13,129 nt of DNA, taken from Pseudomonadota bacterium. GTDB taxonomy: Bacteria; Desulfobacterota; Desulfobulbia; Desulfobulbales; Desulfobulbaceae. The DNA is taken from NCBI GenBank assembly GCA_009778235.1, contig WRKE01000290.1, positions 1-13,129 of the forward strand, in the 5' to 3' direction. Within the stretch, counting starts at the first letter, position 1. Every line of letters begins with the position of its first letter. This document shows, one piece after another, positions 1-7,121 of this stretch. The notes under the pieces were generated by a model. That model was not told where the DNA came from and did not search any database. It saw only the letters and a program-made list of their open reading frames with translations. The position numbers and the translations under genes were made by a program.

Positions 1-765
1 GGTCCGGTCAAGGTTCTGTCCGAGGGTGAGTATCCGAAAGAGTATCCGGGAATCTATCTGCGGCCCGCCCAGGTCCGCGCCATGTTTGACGAGCGTGGAT
101 GGGCCAACGTTGCCGCCCTGCAGTTGCGTAACCCGATGCATCGTTCCCACGAGTTCCTGGCCAAGATCGCCGTTGAAGTATGCGACGGCGTGCTGATTCA
201 CAGCTTGATCGGTAACCTCAAACCCGGTGACATTCCCGCCGACACCCGGATCGATGCCATCAAGATCCTGATCAATCATTATTTCGTCAAAGAGCACGTC
301 ATCAACGCCGGTTATCCGCTGGATATGCGTTATGCCGGTCCGCGCGAGGGCCTGCTCCACGCCACCTTCCGTCAGAACTACGGGGTCAACAACATGCTGA
401 TCGGCCGCGATCACGCCGGTGTTGGCGACTTCTACGGTCTGTTCGAGGCCCAGCAGATCTTCGACCGTATCCCCAAAACCGGCGATGCCGGCAAAGACCT
501 GCTCTGCAAGCCGATGAAGATCGACTGGACCTTCTATTGCCATAAGTGCGATGGCATGGCTTCTCTCCGGACCTGCCCGCATACCAAGGACGACCGCGTC
601 ATCCTGTCCGGCACCAAGCTGCGCAAGGCCCTGTCCGAAGGCCAGCCGGTTGTCGACCACTTTGGCCGTGAAGAGGTTCTGGTTCGGCTGCGTGCGTACT
701 ATGCCAGCCTGACCGAGAAGGTCGAAGTCAAGATGCAGAGCTTTGCCGCTGGCACCAAGATGTAA
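1..765 (+). CDS. sat: ATP sulfurylase (sulfate adenylyltransferase), 5'-truncated
   Basis: The reading frame is open from base 1, so the window starts inside the gene; 254 codons remain of a family usually about 400-430 residues long. The enzyme makes adenosine 5'-phosphosulfate (APS) and pyrophosphate from ATP and sulfate in the cytoplasm, the activation step of dissimilatory sulfate reduction. Visible in the fragment are the nucleotide-binding motif QLRNPMHRSHE (fragment residues 41-51), the second signature GRDHAG (135-140), and a CHKC...CPH cluster (Cys180, Cys183, Cys192, His194) matching the zinc site of the archaeal/thermophile/sulfate-reducer type of ATP sulfurylase. No APS-kinase domain is fused at the C-terminus. 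The gene ends at TAA 763-765 and is followed by two hairpins, the second a clear terminator, so sat probably ends its transcript here. The identification is firm; a purely dissimilatory role is inferred from the organism type. Confidence 0.96.
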   Translation, partial: GPVKVLSEGEYPKEYPGIYLRPAQVRAMFDERGWANVAALQLRNPMHRSHEFLAKIAVEVCDGVLIHSLIGNLKPGDIPADTRIDAIKILINHYFVKEHVINAGYPLDMRYAGPREGLLHATFRQNYGVNNMLIGRDHAGVGDFYGLFEAQQIFDRIPKTGDAGKDLLCKPMKIDWTFYCHKCDGMASLRTCPHTKDDRVILSGTKLRKALSEGQPVVDHFGREEVLVRLRAYYASLTEKVEVKMQSFAAGTKM

Positions 766-768
766 TCA

Positions 769-787
769 ATTTCAGCTTAGCTGAAAT
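769..787 (+). other. Perfect 8-bp inverted repeat just after sat
   Basis: ATTTCAGC (769-776), a 3-base spacer TTA, then GCTGAAAT (780-787). It begins three bases after the sat stop codon. The following CTTTTG is a poor U-tract, so alone it would be a weak terminator. It may stabilise the sat mRNA 3' end or assist the stronger terminator 14 bases downstream. Confidence 0.55.
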
Positions 788-800
788 CTTTTGTGTTCCA

Positions 801-832
801 GGAGATGCCGCATCAGCGGCATCTCCTTTTTT
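801..832 (+). terminator. Rho-independent terminator downstream of sat
   Basis: A perfect 10-bp GC-rich stem is seen: GGAGATGCCG (801-810), loop CATCAG, CGGCATCTCC (817-826), followed at once by six T (827-832). This is a textbook intrinsic terminator for the sat transcript. It lies 55 bases before the preferred aroB start, so aroB needs either its own promoter or readthrough. Confidence 0.92.
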
Positions 833-887
833 ATTGCCAATCAAGATGCGGGTCCGCATCAATCAGAGCATCAAGGTCGAGGACAAG

Positions 888-1967
888 GTGGAACAAACGA
901 TTCAGGTTGGCTTGGGCGAACGGAGCTATCCGATCACGATCGGCACCGGCATATTTGAGCACATTGGGGCAAGGCTCAAGGCACTGGGATTTGCCAAACG
1001 CTATGCCATTATCAGCGATGATCGGGTGGCATCCCTGTATGGCCGGCACTTGCGGGAAATACTGCACGGGGCCGGTCTTGACTGCGAATTGATCACCTTC
1101 CCGGCCGGAGAGGCAAGCAAGCGGCTCGGCACCATCGAACAGTTGGCAAGCAAACTGGCCGGGCAAGGCCTTGACCGCCAGGACGGCCTGATCGCTTTGG
1201 GAGGGGGAGTGACCGGCGACATGACCGGATTCCTTGCCTCCATCTACATGCGCTCCATTTGTTTTATTCAGATACCGACCAGCTTGTTGGCGCAGGTGGA
1301 CAGCTCCGTGGGCGGTAAGACCGGAGTCGATCTAGCTCAGGGCAAGAATTTGCTTGGCACCTTTTATCAACCACGGGCCGTGTTCATTGACACCGAGGTG
1401 CTGCACACCCTGCCGCGGGAGGAATTCCTCGGCGGCATGGCCGAGGTCATCAAATACGGGGCCTCGCTGGACGCGGATTTTTTTGCCTGGCTGGGGCAAA
1501 AACAAAAAAACATCCTCGGGCTCGATTCCCCGGTGATCATGGAGATGATCCGGCGCTGCTGCGAATTGAAGGCCAAGGTGGTGGAACAGGATGAACGGGA
1601 AGGGGGCTTACGCCGCGTCTTGAATTTTGGCCATACTATTGGCCATGCGGTCGAGGCGGCCTCGGGATACCGGCTGAACCATGGATTCGCGGTCGCCATC
1701 GGCATGCGGGCCGTGGCCGAACTGGCAATCCGTATCGGTCTGGCCGATTCGTCGGTTGGGGTGGAAATGGTTCAATTGCTGCGGGCCTATCACCTGCCGA
1801 TTGATATTCCTCCCGAGTTTGACCGCGCCTCCTTGCGGGCCTATCTGGCCATTGACAAGAAAACCGTGGGCGGCCGTATCCATTTTGTGCTGCCCGAGCG
1901 GATCGGCAAGGTGCGCATTACCGATCAGATCGAGGAGGCGGATATTGCCCCGGTCCTGGCGCGGTAG
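888..1967 (+). CDS. aroB: 3-dehydroquinate synthase
   Basis: The 359-residue product converts 3-deoxy-D-arabino-heptulosonate 7-phosphate (DAHP) to 3-dehydroquinate in the cytoplasm, the second step of the shikimate pathway, using NAD and a divalent metal. Family signatures are present: the glycine-rich NAD-binding GGGVTGDMTGF (residues 105-115), PTSLLAQVDSSVGGKTGVD (130-148), and probable metal ligands Glu186 (in GGMAEVIKYG), His249 (in NFGHT) and His265 (in LNHGF). I chose GTG at 888 because GAGG sits at 879-882 with five-base spacing and because the length then matches typical AroB. The frame stays open upstream with ATG at 846 and TTG at 834, but these add a tail unlike the family and the TTG abuts the terminator tract. 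The gene converges on the response regulator gene with a 43-base gap and no visible terminator. Other shikimate genes are not adjacent. Confidence 0.95.
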   Translation: MEQTIQVGLGERSYPITIGTGIFEHIGARLKALGFAKRYAIISDDRVASLYGRHLREILHGAGLDCELITFPAGEASKRLGTIEQLASKLAGQGLDRQDGLIALGGGVTGDMTGFLASIYMRSICFIQIPTSLLAQVDSSVGGKTGVDLAQGKNLLGTFYQPRAVFIDTEVLHTLPREEFLGGMAEVIKYGASLDADFFAWLGQKQKNILGLDSPVIMEMIRRCCELKAKVVEQDEREGGLRRVLNFGHTIGHAVEAASGYRLNHGFAVAIGMRAVAELAIRIGLADSSVGVEMVQLLRAYHLPIDIPPEFDRASLRAYLAIDKKTVGGRIHFVLPERIGKVRITDQIEEADIAPVLAR

Positions 1968-2010
1968 CGGTCCTGGTCCTTGGTTTGCCGTGAGAGCGCC
2001 TGTCGGCGGT

Positions 2011-3354
2011 TCACAGTTCGATGGAGTGGAGCTTCATTTTTTCCCACAGATTTTTCCGGCTGATGCCCAGTTGACCGGCGGCTTTGGTCCGGTTGCCGCC
2101 GCAATGGACCAGGGCATTGATCAGGCATTGTTTTTCAGCGCTGGCCATGGCTGCGCTGAGCGGCAGGGTCACGGTCTCGTTGATTGCTGTCCGCAAGGTG
2201 TGCAGGTCGCTGGGAAGATCGTTGCCATTGATCTCCGGCCCTGGTGACAACACCGAAACACGTTCAATGATGTTTTTCAGCTCCCGGACATTGCCCGGGA
2301 AGTCGTAGCGCATCAGGCTCTGCATGGCGTCTCTGGACAGCGACAGATTCATGCCGCGCTTGCGCCCGAATTCGTGCAGAAAATGGGCGACCAGCAACGG
2401 TATGTCCTCGGTCCGTTCCCGCAAAGGGGGCATGTGCAGGGGGATGACGCTCAACCGGTAGAGCAGATCGCGGCGGAACCGCCCTGCCTCGACCTCCTCT
2501 TTCAGATCCTTGGCGGTTGAACAGAGCAACCGTACATCGATACGGATGGTTCTGGTCCCGCCCAGCCGCTCAAATTCCCCCACCTCAATCACCCGCAGCA
2601 GTTTTGCCTGCAAACCCAGCGGCAGATCGCCGATTTCATCCAGCAGCAAGGTGCCGCCGTCGGCTAACTCGAAGCGCCCGAGTTTTTTAGCATGCGCTCC
2701 GGTAAAGGCCCCTTTCTCATGCCCGAAAAATTCCGACTCCAGCAGACCTTCGGGAATGGCGGCGCAGTTGATGCGAATATAGGGCTTGTCGGCCCGGTGG
2801 CTGGTCCGGTGCAGGGCATTGGCCGCCAACTCCTTGCCTGTTCCCGATTCTCCGCTGATCAGTACCGTGGAGTCGGTCGGACCGATCTGGTTGATCAGGG
2901 TAAAGATGTGGCGGATGGTGGCGCTGTTGCCGATTATATCCTGGTGTTCCTGGCGGCAACGGTCCTCCAGCGAGGCGCAGCGGGCCCGGACGGTCTGCAT
3001 CTCTAAAATGCGGTTGATCCGAATGATCAGATCGTCCATTTCAAAAGGCTTGAGAATATAATCGGCAGCTCCTTGCCGCAGGCAGGCAATGGCATCCTCC
3101 ACTGAACCGTAGGCGGTCATCAGGAATATATCGCTGTACGGTGAATGCTTGCGGGCCCGCTCCAGCAGCTCCATGCCGCCCATGCCCGGCATGCGGATAT
3201 CGGAGAGGATCAGGTGATAATGCTTCTGGTCCAGCCGACTCAAGGCCTCGTGGCCGTTGATTGCCACATCGATCTGCCATTTTTCGCGTTGCAACCGGTC
3301 GCGCACGGTAATGCGCATGATTTCGTCGTCTTCAACTAACAGAATTTGTTTCAT
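2011..3354 (-). CDS. Sigma-54-dependent response regulator (NtrC family)
   Basis: The 447-residue protein has the full NtrC-type layout. The receiver domain (about 1-120) has acidic residues Glu8-Asp9-Asp10, phospho-acceptor Asp52, Thr80 and Lys102. The central AAA+ domain has Walker A GESGTGKE (168-175), the sigma-54 contact loop GAFTGA (215-220) and Walker B TLLLDE (235-240). The C-terminus has a Fis-type helix-turn-helix in the last ~35 residues. When phosphorylated by its partner kinase it should open sigma-54 promoter complexes. The start is the ATG of MKQILLVEDDE, where the receiver domain begins; a longer frame to 3402 adds an unrelated tail and lies inside the kinase gene. This ATG overlaps the kinase stop codon as ATGA (3351-3354), so the two are translationally coupled. 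The target genes are not evident; I found no good sigma-54 promoter in the window. Confidence 0.95.
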   Translation of the reverse strand: MKQILLVEDDEIMRITVRDRLQREKWQIDVAINGHEALSRLDQKHYHLILSDIRMPGMGGMELLERARKHSPYSDIFLMTAYGSVEDAIACLRQGAADYILKPFEMDDLIIRINRILEMQTVRARCASLEDRCRQEHQDIIGNSATIRHIFTLINQIGPTDSTVLISGESGTGKELAANALHRTSHRADKPYIRINCAAIPEGLLESEFFGHEKGAFTGAHAKKLGRFELADGGTLLLDEIGDLPLGLQAKLLRVIEVGEFERLGGTRTIRIDVRLLCSTAKDLKEEVEAGRFRRDLLYRLSVIPLHMPPLRERTEDIPLLVAHFLHEFGRKRGMNLSLSRDAMQSLMRYDFPGNVRELKNIIERVSVLSPGPEINGNDLPSDLHTLRTAINETVTLPLSAAMASAEKQCLINALVHCGGNRTKAAGQLGISRKNLWEKMKLHSIEL

Positions 3355-4934
3355 GATCGCTTTTCGACAGGTTCTTGAGCACCCTCTGGCGAAGCAGGGC
3401 ATTGACGGTCAATGGGCAGGGTGACAATGAAGGTGGTGCCCGCGCCTGGTTGACTGCGGACATCGACCCGACCGTTGAGGCGCTGCCCAGCCGCCTGGGT
3501 AACGGCCAGTCCCAGTCCCGTTCCTTCGCCGATTTCCTTGGTGGTGAAAAATGGATCAAAGATCTTATCCTGAATCTCCACATTGATCCCAGGCCCGCTA
3601 TCCTCGATGGTGAGGATCACGACCCCGTTTTCCTCCCGGCTGGCAACGCTGAGGCGGCCGCCTCCGGGCATGGCCTGAATGGCATTCAAGGCGATGTTCA
3701 TCACGATCTGCTTGACCAGTTCGCTGTCGATATTGCAGGGATCGCTGCAGTGCAGGTCGAGGTTGAGCTCAATGTCGCGTAGCCGGTGGCCCAGCAGTTC
3801 CAGGCAATCGGCAATGATGGCATCGATACTGGCCTGGTGCAGGTGCAGAGGGGCGGCCCGCCCGTAATTGAGCAACTGGCGCATGATCTGTTCGATCCGT
3901 TTCAACCCCTTGCGGAGCAATTCGAGATAGCGCCTTTGCAGCTCGGCGTTGTCCTGCTCATCCTCCATGATTTTGACGCAGTTGAGCATGCCGGCCAGCG
4001 GATTATTGATTTCATGGGCAATGCCCGCGGTCAGCTGGCCAAGGGCCGCCAGCTTTTCGGCTTGGAATCCTTTGTCGCTGGCAACTGCCAGGGCCTGTTG
4101 GGAAGTGGTCAGACGCTGGCACAGAGCCACGAAACAGGTGCTGAGACTGCCGATTTCATCTTTGCTGACCGGCAGGTCGAGCGACTCGATCTTTTGTTCG
4201 GGAAAAGCGGCCATGGCTGAGGCCAGTTGATGGATCGGTCGGGCAACCAGCCGGTTAAATAAAAAAAACATGACCAGGGCGGCTGCCAGCACGGAGAACA
4301 GGCCCAGCATGAGCAGGGTGCGGTTGTTGGCGTGGATGACGGCATCGGCCCAGGTGATGGGAATGGTGATGGAAAGGGCGCCCCGGATTTCGCCGGGGTG
4401 GTAGCCATGCTCGCTGTGGCAGATCAGGCAGGAGGTCTCGGTCACCAGCGGGGCGGTGTAACGGAGCACCTTGCCGCCGTTCTTGCGCTCCAGGGCCAGC
4501 CGCTCGCCCTCGCCCTTGGCGAACCTGATCAGGCTGTCCCTCTCAAAGGGGTCGGGGGCATTGGCAGGATTGACCGGCCGCAGACTGATCACCCTAAACC
4601 AGCCCATCCCGGTTTTGGCCGCATACTCGGAGAGTTCCCGGGTAACCATGGCGGGATTGCGCTTGACCAGGACCAGGCCGGTTGCGGTGGTCATCACCGG
4701 TTCATGGAGAAAGGCGTTGGGCTGGGCAGTGGGCGACTGGACCAGAAACAAGCCCTGATGATCGGCCACCCATTGCCGGGTGAGCAGGATCTGTTTGTAG
4801 AGCATGCGGGCTTGCTGCTCGGCCTGGCCGATGATCAGACGGTTTTGCAGGTCAGAGATGTAGACCAGCAGCGCCCCGTAGGAGAAAAGCAGGATGGTGA
4901 CCACGGCGAGGATGAATTTTCCTTTCAGCGTCAT
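3351..4934 (-). CDS. Membrane sensor histidine kinase with periplasmic c-type heme domain
   Basis: The 527-residue protein has a first membrane helix (about 6-27), an extracytoplasmic domain (about 28-203), a second helix (about 205-227), HAMP (about 228-280), and a histidine kinase core. The core has phospho-acceptor His307 in AHEINNP, N-box Asn417 in NIALNAIQ, G1 DSGPGI (445-450), F-box FDPFFTTK (459-466) and G2 GTGLGL (471-476). The extracytoplasmic domain carries CLICH (Cys169-His173), a c-type heme attachment motif, in a setting like the Tll0287-like/DUF3365 sensor domain. By inference it senses redox state, oxygen, NO or another heme ligand in the periplasm and phosphorylates the coupled NtrC-type regulator. 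The start at ATG 4934 puts a short MTLKGKF leader before the first helix; a TTG at 5015 would add 27 residues. No strong ribosome binding site was seen for either. The ligand cannot be told from sequence. Confidence 0.93.
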   Translation of the reverse strand: MTLKGKFILAVVTILLFSYGALLVYISDLQNRLIIGQAEQQARMLYKQILLTRQWVADHQGLFLVQSPTAQPNAFLHEPVMTTATGLVLVKRNPAMVTRELSEYAAKTGMGWFRVISLRPVNPANAPDPFERDSLIRFAKGEGERLALERKNGGKVLRYTAPLVTETSCLICHSEHGYHPGEIRGALSITIPITWADAVIHANNRTLLMLGLFSVLAAALVMFFLFNRLVARPIHQLASAMAAFPEQKIESLDLPVSKDEIGSLSTCFVALCQRLTTSQQALAVASDKGFQAEKLAALGQLTAGIAHEINNPLAGMLNCVKIMEDEQDNAELQRRYLELLRKGLKRIEQIMRQLLNYGRAAPLHLHQASIDAIIADCLELLGHRLRDIELNLDLHCSDPCNIDSELVKQIVMNIALNAIQAMPGGGRLSVASREENGVVILTIEDSGPGINVEIQDKIFDPFFTTKEIGEGTGLGLAVTQAAGQRLNGRVDVRSQPGAGTTFIVTLPIDRQCPASPEGAQEPVEKRS

Positions 4935-5211
4935 ACCATTGCACGGTTGGTTGAGATGGGCGAGGCGGGTGTCATGCGGTGAGACCGCCTGCAAGAATTC
5001 TTTATGATACCACAATCGGCGACTGATTGCTACCTGTCGGTAACGTTAAGGTCATCTCATCGACCATGGCGAAGCTCCACAATCCAGAATGCTGAATCTT
5101 GTATAGAGCCACTGCTGAATATGTGCACAATGCAATCAGAACCGTTCCAATTCCCTGCCAAAGAAGGATTGGAAAATCAGCTTGCGGATGCGGCCGCCGC
5201 CAGCATTTGTT

Positions 5212-5240
5212 TTGTATTTTTTTGCGGGATTTCATATAAT
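5212..5240 (+). promoter_or_regulatory. Sigma-70-type promoter for the PFK-2/FBPase-2-like gene
   Basis: -35 TTGTAT (5212-5217), 17-base spacer, perfect -10 TATAAT (5235-5240), in a locally AT-rich patch. Transcription would start near 5247, giving a leader of about 53 bases before the ATG at 5300. Confidence 0.7.
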
Positions 5241-5266
5241 TAAACGATCCGATCAACCCGTTGTCA

Positions 5267-5285
5267 CCGGCGGTGCGCCTGCCGG
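5267..5285 (+). promoter_or_regulatory. Leader hairpin touching the ribosome binding site of the PFK-2-like gene
   Basis: CCGGC (5267-5271) pairs with GCCGG (5281-5285), and the inner GG/CC can extend the stem with one bulged T. The 3' arm takes in the first two bases of the GGAAGGAG ribosome binding region (5284-5291). It could modulate translation or be incidental in GC-rich DNA. Confidence 0.35.
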
Positions 5286-5299
5286 AAGGAGATGAAGCT

Positions 5300-6532
5300 A
5301 TGGAGCGGAAATTGGTCATCGTCATGGTGGGACTGCCGGCACGCGGTAAATCGACCATGGCACGCAAGCTGGGCCGCACCCTGGAGCTGGACGGGATCAG
5401 GGTGCGCATCTTCAACAACGGCGAATTGCGGCGCAAGCTCGACACCAATGCCAACACCTCGTCCTCGGAGTTTTTTTCGCCGGCCAATGTTCATGGGCGC
5501 GAGATGCGCGAGCGGATTTCACGGATGAACGTCGAAAAGGCCCAGGCCTTTCTGGCCGACGGAGGCGAGGTGGTCATCATGGATGCCAGCAATGTCACCA
5601 GGGCGAGGCGGCAGGACATCGCCGCGGCCTTTCCCGGGGTGCCGCTCTGCTACATCGAGTGCCTCAATGCCGACGAAGAGGCCCTGGAGGCCAACCTGGA
5701 ACGCAAGGCGCGGCTGAAGGAGTTCCGGCACCTGCCCCCGGAAAAGGCCCTGGAAAGCTTTGTCAAGCGGATCGCCTACTACGAGTCGATCTCCGAACCA
5801 CTCGACAACGAGCCCAACCGCATCCTGGTGGATTCCTTTGACAGTTGCATCCTCCAGGAGCGGATCACCGACGTCTTGCCCTATTATGACCGCATCCGCG
5901 ACATCATCACCACCAGGGTGGTGCGCAACCTCTTTCTGGTCCGCCATGGTGAAACTATCTACAACCATGAGGACCGCATCGGCGGCGATTCCGAACTTAC
6001 CGACAAGGGGCTGGAGCAGGCCAATGCCCTGGCCGAGCATTTTGCCACCGTCCGGATTCCCATCATCTTTACCAGCAATTACATCCGGACCCGGCAGACC
6101 GCCACCCCGATCGCCGAACGCCAGGAGCCCTGTTCGATCATTGCCCTGCCGGAGTTCAACGAAATCCATGCCGGGGTCTGTGAAGGCATGACCTATGAGG
6201 AGATCCGCCGGAATATGCCGCATGTGGCCAAGGCGCGGGGCCCGAACAAGTACCGCTATGTCTATCCCGGGGGCGAGGGCTACAAAAGCATGGAGGAGCG
6301 GGTGAACCGCGGTTTGAAAAAGGTCTTTTTCCTCAACAACTACGACGAGAATATCATGATCGTCGGCCACCGGGCGGTGAATCGCATGATTTTATCCTGT
6401 TTCCTGTCGCGCCAGGAAGAGGAAATCCCCTACATCTACATGCCGCAGGATTGCTACTATCACATCCAGGTCGATCCACATAAACGGATCTTTGAGCTTA
6501 TTGCCTATCGCAACGTGACTTCGGGCTGGTAG
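5300..6532 (+). CDS. Bifunctional 6-phosphofructo-2-kinase/fructose-2,6-bisphosphatase-like protein
   Basis: The 410-residue protein has the two-domain order of eukaryotic PFKFB enzymes, which make and break the signal metabolite fructose 2,6-bisphosphate. The N-terminal P-loop kinase domain (about 1-205) has Walker A GLPARGKS (11-18), FNNGELRRK (38-46), FFSPANVHG (58-66) and MDASNVTRARR (94-104), each with a close counterpart in eukaryotic 2-kinases. The C-terminal histidine phosphatase domain (about 209-410) has RHGE (215-218, nucleophile His216), RIGGDSELT, a catalytic-type Glu288 in NEIHAG and second His357 in VGHRAVNR. The start at 5300 follows AGGAG (5287-5291) by eight bases. The kinase half is shorter than in animals. 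It appears to be a single-gene transcript from the 5212-5240 promoter. Domain assignment is strong; substrate is inferred, and another phosphorylated sugar or nucleotide is possible. Confidence 0.88.
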   Translation: MERKLVIVMVGLPARGKSTMARKLGRTLELDGIRVRIFNNGELRRKLDTNANTSSSEFFSPANVHGREMRERISRMNVEKAQAFLADGGEVVIMDASNVTRARRQDIAAAFPGVPLCYIECLNADEEALEANLERKARLKEFRHLPPEKALESFVKRIAYYESISEPLDNEPNRILVDSFDSCILQERITDVLPYYDRIRDIITTRVVRNLFLVRHGETIYNHEDRIGGDSELTDKGLEQANALAEHFATVRIPIIFTSNYIRTRQTATPIAERQEPCSIIALPEFNEIHAGVCEGMTYEEIRRNMPHVAKARGPNKYRYVYPGGEGYKSMEERVNRGLKKVFFLNNYDENIMIVGHRAVNRMILSCFLSRQEEEIPYIYMPQDCYYHIQVDPHKRIFELIAYRNVTSGW

Positions 6533-6598
6533 CGGTCAATGGCATCCGTCAGGCAGGGGGTGACTTGGCGGGAAGGCCGTGGCATGGGGAATAGTGGT

Positions 6599-6949
6599 CT
6601 ATTGCAGGGCAGTGGTATCGTCCTCGGTTAAACCGTGTTGGACGCCATGGACCCGTTCCTTCGCTAGGAGCTGTTGCCTGGCCTCTTCCTCGGAGATGCC
6701 CAGGCTCCGCGCCAATTCGGCCAGGTCGTAGCAGGGGCTGCCCTCGAAGGTGTAGCGGTGCGGCTTGAGTTCGGGAAATTGGACGCTGGTGGCATGGGTG
6801 CCGGCCTGCTCTAAAAGGGCGCGGATCTCGGGTGGACCGTGCAGCAGGAGCCACTCGACCGCCGAGGCCCAGAGCTCGCTGTCCACGGTCGGGTGCCGCA
6901 TGATGCGCATGGCCGATTCCACGCTCCATTGCTGTTCAAAGGGAATCAT
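6599..6949 (-). CDS. Uncharacterised small protein, 116 residues
   Basis: I do not recognise this family. The gene is supported by a good ribosome binding site (AAGGAG, 6963-6958 on the minus strand, eight bases before the ATG at 6949) and a matching promoter upstream. The protein is soluble-looking, with no signal peptide or membrane segment. It appears mainly helical, with a region at residues 74-95 (YDLAELARSLGISEEEARQQ) that has the alanine/leucine/glycine spacing of a helix-turn-helix or similar small helical fold. It converges on the PFK-2-like gene with a 66-base gap and diverges from the SPFH gene. An overlapping frame at 6549-6929 is arginine/proline-rich and has no comparable start signals. 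A DNA-binding or adaptor role is only a guess. Confidence 0.7.
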   Translation of the reverse strand: MIPFEQQWSVESAMRIMRHPTVDSELWASAVEWLLLHGPPEIRALLEQAGTHATSVQFPELKPHRYTFEGSPCYDLAELARSLGISEEEARQQLLAKERVHGVQHGLTEDDTTALQ

Positions 6950-6990
6950 GACTCCATCTCCTTGGTCTGATGGCCGGGGAAAAGAGATGT

Positions 6991-7019
6991 TTTGTATTTG
7001 TCTCGCACCATCCGGTCAA
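6991..7019 (-). promoter_or_regulatory. Sigma-70-type promoter for the 116-residue protein gene
   Basis: On the minus strand: -35 TTGACC (7019-7014), 17-base spacer, -10 TACAAA (6996-6991). It lies about 42 bases upstream of the ATG at 6949 and runs divergent to the SPFH gene promoter. Confidence 0.6.
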
Positions 7020-7051
7020 CGGATCCCTGTGCCGGGGAGGTGCTTTTTTCT

Positions 7052-7093
7052 TTTTGATCCATGGTTGGGGCCACTATAATACGTCCAGTGGCC
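7052..7093 (+). promoter_or_regulatory. Promoter with overlapping palindromic operator candidate, SPFH gene
   Basis: A perfect -10 TATAAT lies at 7075-7080. The -35 is weak: TTTTGA (7052-7057) at 17 bases or TTGATC (7054-7059) at 15 bases. A 7-base inverted repeat, GGCCACT (7069-7075) and AGTGGCC (7087-7093), brackets the -10 and the expected start point near 7087, a position suited to repressor binding. The weak -35 is also consistent with an activated promoter. The ribosome binding site is AGGAG (7108-7112), nine bases before the ATG at 7122. Confidence 0.6.
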
Positions 7094-7121
7094 ATAGCAA
7101 TCTTTTCAGGAGCGGAAGTTC

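Larger units (their letters stand above)
4935..5299. other. Divergent intergenic region between the sensor kinase and PFK-2-like genes
   Basis: This 365-base stretch has no convincing gene; short frames crossing it lack ribosome binding sites and family resemblance. It is more AT-rich on its right side and holds a good + strand promoter (5212-5240) and a hairpin beside the next gene's ribosome binding site. Toward the kinase gene, TAACGTTA (5041-5048) is a perfect 8-base palindrome and CAATC (5012-5016) / GATTG (5024-5028) is a 5-base inverted repeat; either could be a regulator site. GCTGAAT occurs twice (5091-5097, 5114-5120). I did not find a convincing minus-strand promoter. Confidence 0.5.

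Noticed and set aside
834..887. Extended aroB N-terminus from TTG 834 or ATG 846
   Set aside because: The extra residues are not like AroB, the TTG abuts the terminator U-tract, and GTG 888 has a well-spaced GAGG and gives the usual family length.
5169..5187. Sigma-54-like -24/-12 promoter (TTGG...TTGC) upstream of the PFK-2-like gene
   Set aside because: The spacing between GG and GC is 11 bases instead of the required 10, and a much better sigma-70-type promoter lies at 5212-5240.
5002..5487. Minus-strand frame overlapping the start of the PFK-2-like gene and the intergenic region
   Set aside because: Low-complexity, no start signals, and it conflicts with a strongly supported promoter and gene on the + strand.
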